DNA from: Aquificaceae bacterium
GTDB lineage: Bacteria > Aquificota > Aquificia > Aquificales > Aquificaceae
Assembly: GCA_026982025.1 (NCBI GenBank)
Contig: JALSHX010000256.1
Span: 1-9,613, forward strand
Reading direction: 5' to 3'
Length of the DNA stretch: 9,613 nucleotides
The position numbers were made by a program, and so were the translations under genes. The notes under the pieces are model-generated. The model made no database searches and was not told the origin of the DNA. It saw only the letters and a list, made by a program, of their open reading frames with translations. Below are positions 7,801 through 9,613 of this stretch, in pieces; the first letter of the stretch is position 1, and each line of letters starts with the position of its first letter.

Positions 7801-8287
7801 AAAGTCCGGAGGTTAAAAACTCAACAGACCCCCTGAGAGTCCGATCCTCAATAGCAAGGTTCCTAACCGACACAACGCTCTCCTGTGCCCCCACAGATGT
7901 GTAAGTAAAGTTCCTGATTTGTATTTGCGCCTCCTTTAAAAATTCAGGGATCGGCGGGACTCCGAGTTCAATTTCCCTCTTCTTTTCCCCCGCTTCCTCC
8001 TTCCCCTCTTTCTCATCAACCTCACTTACAACGACCACGCTCCCCTCACCGATATCAATGAACAATTTCCGGGAGAAACCGAGTGAAAAATCTCTCCCGC
8101 CCGCAAAGAAACTCAGTGATCCTGTCCTAAAATAGATGTAAAAACTTTCCACCTCAACGGAAGGAGGGTCGCTCCTGAGTTTCACTCCTTTAATGTCAAA
8201 ATCAAAGTCCTTCTCTTCTAAAAAAGGCTTGAGGATTGCAAGGTAAAAGAAAAGGGCAAAGACCAGTATTACCGCCAGCTGGCGCAT
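4853..8287 (-). CDS. tamB: TamB-like translocation and assembly module protein (DUF490)
   Basis: This 1144-residue protein has one N-terminal hydrophobic helix (about residues 3-20), a long beta-strand-rich body, and a C-terminal TamB (DUF490) domain at about 910-1144. That domain contains GTARDPEYSV, the GSLDDPDLFIWSEPP region, LLSKLIIG and the closing KLRLLKKFDF. TamB proteins are anchored in the inner membrane and span the periplasm as a hydrophobic groove. They work with a BamA-family barrel (TamA where present) in outer-membrane protein assembly and phospholipid transport. It is slightly shorter than E. coli TamB (1259 residues). Two charged, low-complexity stretches stand out, DEKEGKEEAGEKKRE (91-105) and the Lys/Arg/Gly/Ser-rich 887-905. 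I see no Cys in the whole protein. No tamA lies nearby. The ATG at 8285-8287 directly precedes the membrane helix, with no clear Shine-Dalgarno. It follows tRNA-Pro by 44 bases and is coupled to recG. Confidence 0.9.
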   Translation of the reverse strand: MRQLAVILVFALFFYLAILKPFLEEKDFDFDIKGVKLRSDPPSVEVESFYIYFRTGSLSFFAGGRDFSLGFSRKLFIDIGEGSVVVVSEVDEKEGKEEAGEKKREIELGVPPIPEFLKEAQIQIRNFTYTSVGAQESVVSVRNLAIEDRTLRGSVEFLTSGLWVSTLIERVVFTDDSVKVERLTVRSDFFEALVEGEVVEGEVKGGFRVRGKYYGLSSEHLYIPPVGFTAEGVIDPSGLVASLQAEARNLRVRRRIFREVKASGELKLDFGGRLRIEGALEGDDLEADLDLKIAPEGLLSINVKRIFIDDDLLGIDRFIYSWAEGDVRINLLSSKLEVFLQTSGMEVEELYFTRGEGSFILDYSRLVGKFSAYLQGTGDLILSGNITPSGVRTRFHVRDVFLARGPVSGSINAVGEAGYEKGPFAEVRGVLRGVSSDKLIIGDIDYEVVLREGNLEALFKGEGFEGKVGGSIPEEMGAEIFFKNFKRYYGDIGFEVNGEVSFKKSREKWDFYFDLDRSRVEGKDFDIHITGGGVFGKDKRSGGEGEIRVVGGKFKGRDISGSFVNLLLRGDVIRGIYYVRDHLSGNLILEIPRRKLISAGSIFAGNNSLDFTFSGTPHHGLLGINLNLSIMDEEVRLKGTGSYEGRSFEFSLEPKDFTLGTFEVRFGGSKAKGNPEKGEVSFGGVEILILGREVVRVQPSKGVFNLEDKSFEMDFRFGGAVHGNFLVSYSSESGLVIESKGVLDLSKLSMFTYTPAGSRAEGTAKFSFSSVKGELRFELLTDDGVKIYSRYLSFPMSAWAELRAVGKDLSAFLTVWKNSDGISINVGSSGLRDYYIYLVSRNAPISLSGDNFRGDITFTSEGWFSVKELKKVTVNFNFLIGGEVAVKKKTAGESQRAGQGRSEREVGIETKLDIRFATDRPLRVILPEGYIYTKVKGWVGGTARDPEYSVVVEFVSGELTYFGRKFFVRGGTFMLVKEQGSEEKMVNLLIANTSDDLTIYINLKGSLDDPDLFIWSEPPMDRRELLSKLIIGSTAEGFFPVAEGLFKAFGSIGELRTGLSRTFGVDITLTTQTGSSGDLGFNVNIRKRLGRAFSIEYQQSTLRDPRSTFYGGSIRLPGGVHIYGRTFSDDTSEVKLRLLKKFDF

Positions 8288-8293
8288 ATAATC

Positions 8294-8322
8294 ATTCTAT
8301 TCCCGTATACTGCTTTTTTAAA
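8294..8322 (-). promoter_or_regulatory. Candidate tamB promoter (would give a leaderless mRNA)
   Basis: On the minus strand TTTAAA (8317-8322) and TAGAAT (8294-8299) are 17 bases apart; the -10 matches TATAAT at five of six and the -35 matches TTGACA at four of six. The predicted start at 8287 is the A of the tamB ATG. This fits with the missing Shine-Dalgarno. The alternative is readthrough from tRNA-Pro, giving a 44-base leader after tRNA processing. Confidence 0.4.
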
Positions 8323-8331
8323 TTTGCCACA

Positions 8332-8404
8332 TCGGGGTGCCGGGACTTGAACCCGGGACCTCAGGCCCCCCATGCCTGCGCGCTGCCACCTGCGCTACAC
8401 CCCG
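8332..8404 (-). tRNA. tRNA-Pro (anticodon GGG)
   Basis: On the minus strand the acceptor stem CGGGGTG (8404-8398) pairs with CACCCCG (8339-8333), with discriminator A at 8332. The D stem is GCGC/GCGC. The anticodon stem CAGGC/GCCTG closes the loop ATGGGGG, with anticodon GGG at 8371-8369. The T arm is CCGGG-TTCAAGT-CCCGG. The C1-G72 pair is typical of bacterial proline tRNAs. It decodes CCC and CCT. The 3' CCA is not encoded (the following bases are TGT), so it must be added after processing, unlike tRNA-Ser in this window. It sits 11 bases after the HU/IHF gene. Confidence 0.97.
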
Positions 8405-8414
8405 TAGGGAAACT

Positions 8415-8441
8415 ATTATACTTTTCTCATACGGAGTTCAA
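8415..8441 (-). promoter_or_regulatory. Promoter of tRNA-Pro, overlapping the HU/IHF stop codon
   Basis: Minus-strand TATAAT (8420-8415) includes the TAA stop of the HU/IHF gene (8418-8416). The best -35-like element is TTGAAC (8441-8436) at a rather short spacing of 15. The start site would be near 8408, about 4 bases before the tRNA 5' end, the same arrangement as tRNA-Ser. The flanking 10-mer AGTATAATAG recurs before the HU/IHF gene. Confidence 0.6.
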
Positions 8442-8718
8442 CCAGCTCCAGCAGTTTCCTTGAGGGCTTAAATACAATTACCTTCCTGTCAGGTACGGGA
8501 ACCTCCTCGCCGGTCCTCGGATTCCTCCCCACCTTGCTCTTTCTCTTCCTGACAAGAAAGGTACCGAATCCAGATATCTGAACCTTCTCACCCCTGTGGA
8601 GGGTGTCCTCTATAAGGGCGAACACCTCGTTGACTATTTCATAGACCTCTTTTTTGGTCATACTGCATTCGCTATTGCACCTCTCATGGATGAAATTGGC
8701 AATGTCCCTTTTGGTCAT
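8416..8718 (-). CDS. HU/IHF family DNA-binding protein
   Basis: This small basic nucleoid protein (100 residues) binds and bends DNA as a dimer. It shows the family's core: MTKRDIANFI helix, GEKVQISGFGTF (43-54), the beta-arm signature GRNPRTG (64-70) with the DNA-intercalating Pro67, and VFKPSRKL (72-79 region onward). At 100 residues and with PDRKVIVFKPS it is nearer in length to IHF subunits (94-99) than to HU (90), but HU versus IHF cannot be settled by eye. The loop between helices 1 and 2 is longer than in E. coli HU and holds two Cys (Cys14 and Cys18, in ERCNSECSM). GGAG at 8729-8726 lies 7 bases before the ATG. It follows rpsA in the same direction, as ihfB does in E. coli. Confidence 0.93.
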   Translation of the reverse strand: MTKRDIANFIHERCNSECSMTKKEVYEIVNEVFALIEDTLHRGEKVQISGFGTFLVRKRKSKVGRNPRTGEEVPVPDRKVIVFKPSRKLLELVELRMRKV

Positions 8719-8751
8719 CTCAATGCTCCGGTGAAAGGGAAAGTATGGGCT

Positions 8752-8757
8752 ATTATA
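8752..8757 (-). promoter_or_regulatory. -10 element of the HU/IHF gene promoter
   Basis: A consensus TATAAT within AGTATAATAG lies 33 bases upstream of the ATG. The start near 8745 gives a leader of about 27 bases that includes the GGAG ribosome binding site. The -35 is weak (AATTCC at 17 bp spacing). It lies in the 80-bp gap after rpsA, so the gene can probably be expressed separately from rpsA. Confidence 0.6.
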
Positions 8758-8798
8758 CTACAAAATCTGTAAATGGAATTTCCACAAAACCCACCCCC

Positions 8799-9613
8799 TT
8801 ACATCTTCCACTTCTTCTTCAGAACGTCACCCAGCTTAAAGCCCGCCGTCTGAACCTCCTCTTCCCTTGCCTCAACAGCTTCCTCCTGCGGTTCTTCGCC
8901 GGACCTCAAGGCTTTTATGGAAAAGGTAACCTTGCCTTCCCGGGTATTCATGTCAATTATCTTCACCTCATACTCCTTTCCTTCTTTAATGGTTACATCC
9001 CGAGGAACTTCAGAAAAGGGAAGAAGTCCCTCCGCTCCTTCGGGAAGCTCAATAAAGGCTCCGAAGGGCATAACTTCTTTGACCTTTAGCTTCAGAACAT
9101 CCCCTACATTGTAGTTCTTCTCTATCATCTCCCACGGATTTGGAGTCATTTGCTTTAGCCCAAGTTTTACGAACTTTCCGTCAGCTCCCAGCACCATAAA
9201 ATCCATCTCCTCCCCCACTTTTAAGACATCCTCTATCCTCTTGGGCTTTGTCCACGAAAGGTCGCTCCTGTAAATAATTCCCTTCACCTTATCCGAGCCG
9301 ATGTCAACGACAGCCCTGCTACCCTCAATCTTTTCTACCCTTCCTTTCACCTTAGTTCCCGGAGGATTTTCAGTAACAAACTCCTCACTCGGTTTGGGCT
9401 TTGCCTGTTTGATGCTGAGAATCAGCCTCTGCTTTTTGGAATCTATCTTCAGGACCTTTGCTTTAACCACATCACCTTTTTGATAGGTTTCATCAGTCCA
9501 CGAGATCTCCTCTTCCGGTACATATCCCTCAACGCCGTCGTCTATCTCAAGAACGATTCCCCTGCCTGCCTGAATTACCCTACCCTGCACCACGGAACCC
9601 TGACCGTGGGTCT
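8799..9613 (-). CDS. rpsA: Ribosomal protein S1, C-terminal part (cut by window edge)
   Basis: S1 binds mRNA on the 30S subunit and aids initiation. The frame is open to the right edge, so the 5' end of the gene lies outside; the GTG at 9591-9593 is an internal Val, preceded in frame by THGQGS. Counting from that Val, three S1 OB-fold repeats are visible, at about 1-64 (beginning VQGRVIQAGRG), 78-148 (GTKVKGRVEKIEG) and 161-229 (NVGDVLKLKVKEVMPFGAF). An acidic stretch at 233-247 and the short basic end LKKKWKM follow. Several repeats plus the neighbouring HU/IHF gene favour true S1 over a one-repeat S1-domain protein. The TAA at 8801-8799 is followed by GGGGGTGGG with no clear terminator. Confidence 0.9.
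   Translation of the reverse strand, partial: THGQGSVVQGRVIQAGRGIVLEIDDGVEGYVPEEEISWTDETYQKGDVVKAKVLKIDSKKQRLILSIKQAKPKPSEEFVTENPPGTKVKGRVEKIEGSRAVVDIGSDKVKGIIYRSDLSWTKPKRIEDVLKVGEEMDFMVLGADGKFVKLGLKQMTPNPWEMIEKNYNVGDVLKLKVKEVMPFGAFIELPEGAEGLLPFSEVPRDVTIKEGKEYEVKIIDMNTREGKVTFSIKALRSGEEPQEEAVEAREEEVQTAGFKLGDVLKKKWKM

Noticed and set aside
8775..8783. Palindrome GGAATTTCC between rpsA and HU as a terminator
   Set aside because: The arms are only four bases and no U-tract follows; it is more likely chance in the promoter region.
8745..9089. Plus-strand 114-residue open frame across the rpsA 3' end
   Set aside because: It is antisense to S1 repeats and covers the HU promoter region; its composition is not protein-like.

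Overview
The window is a compact stretch of bacterial chromosome, almost entirely coding, with seven protein genes (one cut by the right edge), two tRNA genes and very short intergenic gaps. The proteins are rich in Lys, Glu and Arg and poor in Cys, and Arg is written mostly as AGG/AGA. With the gene set (RecG with a long N-terminal extension, TamB and an LptF/G permease of a Gram-negative envelope, a cytoplasmic CPTC thioredoxin-fold protein), this suggests a thermophilic diderm, most likely of the Aquificota. That placement is inference from style, not a database match.

Left part (1-2436). A minus-strand LptF/LptG-family permease (87-1160) is divergent from a plus-strand unit: tRNA-Ser(GCT), then thiE (thiamine phosphate synthase), then a thioredoxin-fold protein. 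Only 23 bp separate the lptF/G start codon from the tRNA. A self-complementary ATTATAAT in that gap can act as a -10 element in both directions. The thiE ribosome binding site begins at the last base of the tRNA's encoded CCA. Bases 1-86 are GC-rich and may be the tail of another gene or part of a structured RNA.

Right part (2483-9613), all on the minus strand. In transcription order: the 3' portion of a ribosomal protein S1 gene (rpsA), an HU/IHF-family DNA-binding protein, tRNA-Pro(GGG), tamB and recG. The rpsA to HU/IHF order recalls rpsA-ihfB of E. coli. HU and tRNA-Pro are each preceded by the 10-mer AGTATAATAG containing a consensus -10. The two halves converge at 2437-2482, where a perfect 8-bp hairpin lies.

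Functionally, two genes serve the cell envelope: the LptF/G permease drives LPS extraction from the inner membrane, and TamB is a periplasm-spanning protein for lipid or outer-membrane-protein traffic. The rest are housekeeping: translation (S1, two tRNAs), nucleoid structure (HU/IHF), replication-fork rescue (RecG), thiamine synthesis (ThiE) and thiol redox. I see no mobile element, CRISPR array, prophage or clearly novel system. The most interesting signals are regulatory: the two envelope genes lack Shine-Dalgarno sequences and have -10-like hexamers where a leaderless transcript would need them, while thiE, the redoxin and HU have ordinary ribosome binding sites; and two protein genes directly follow tRNA genes.
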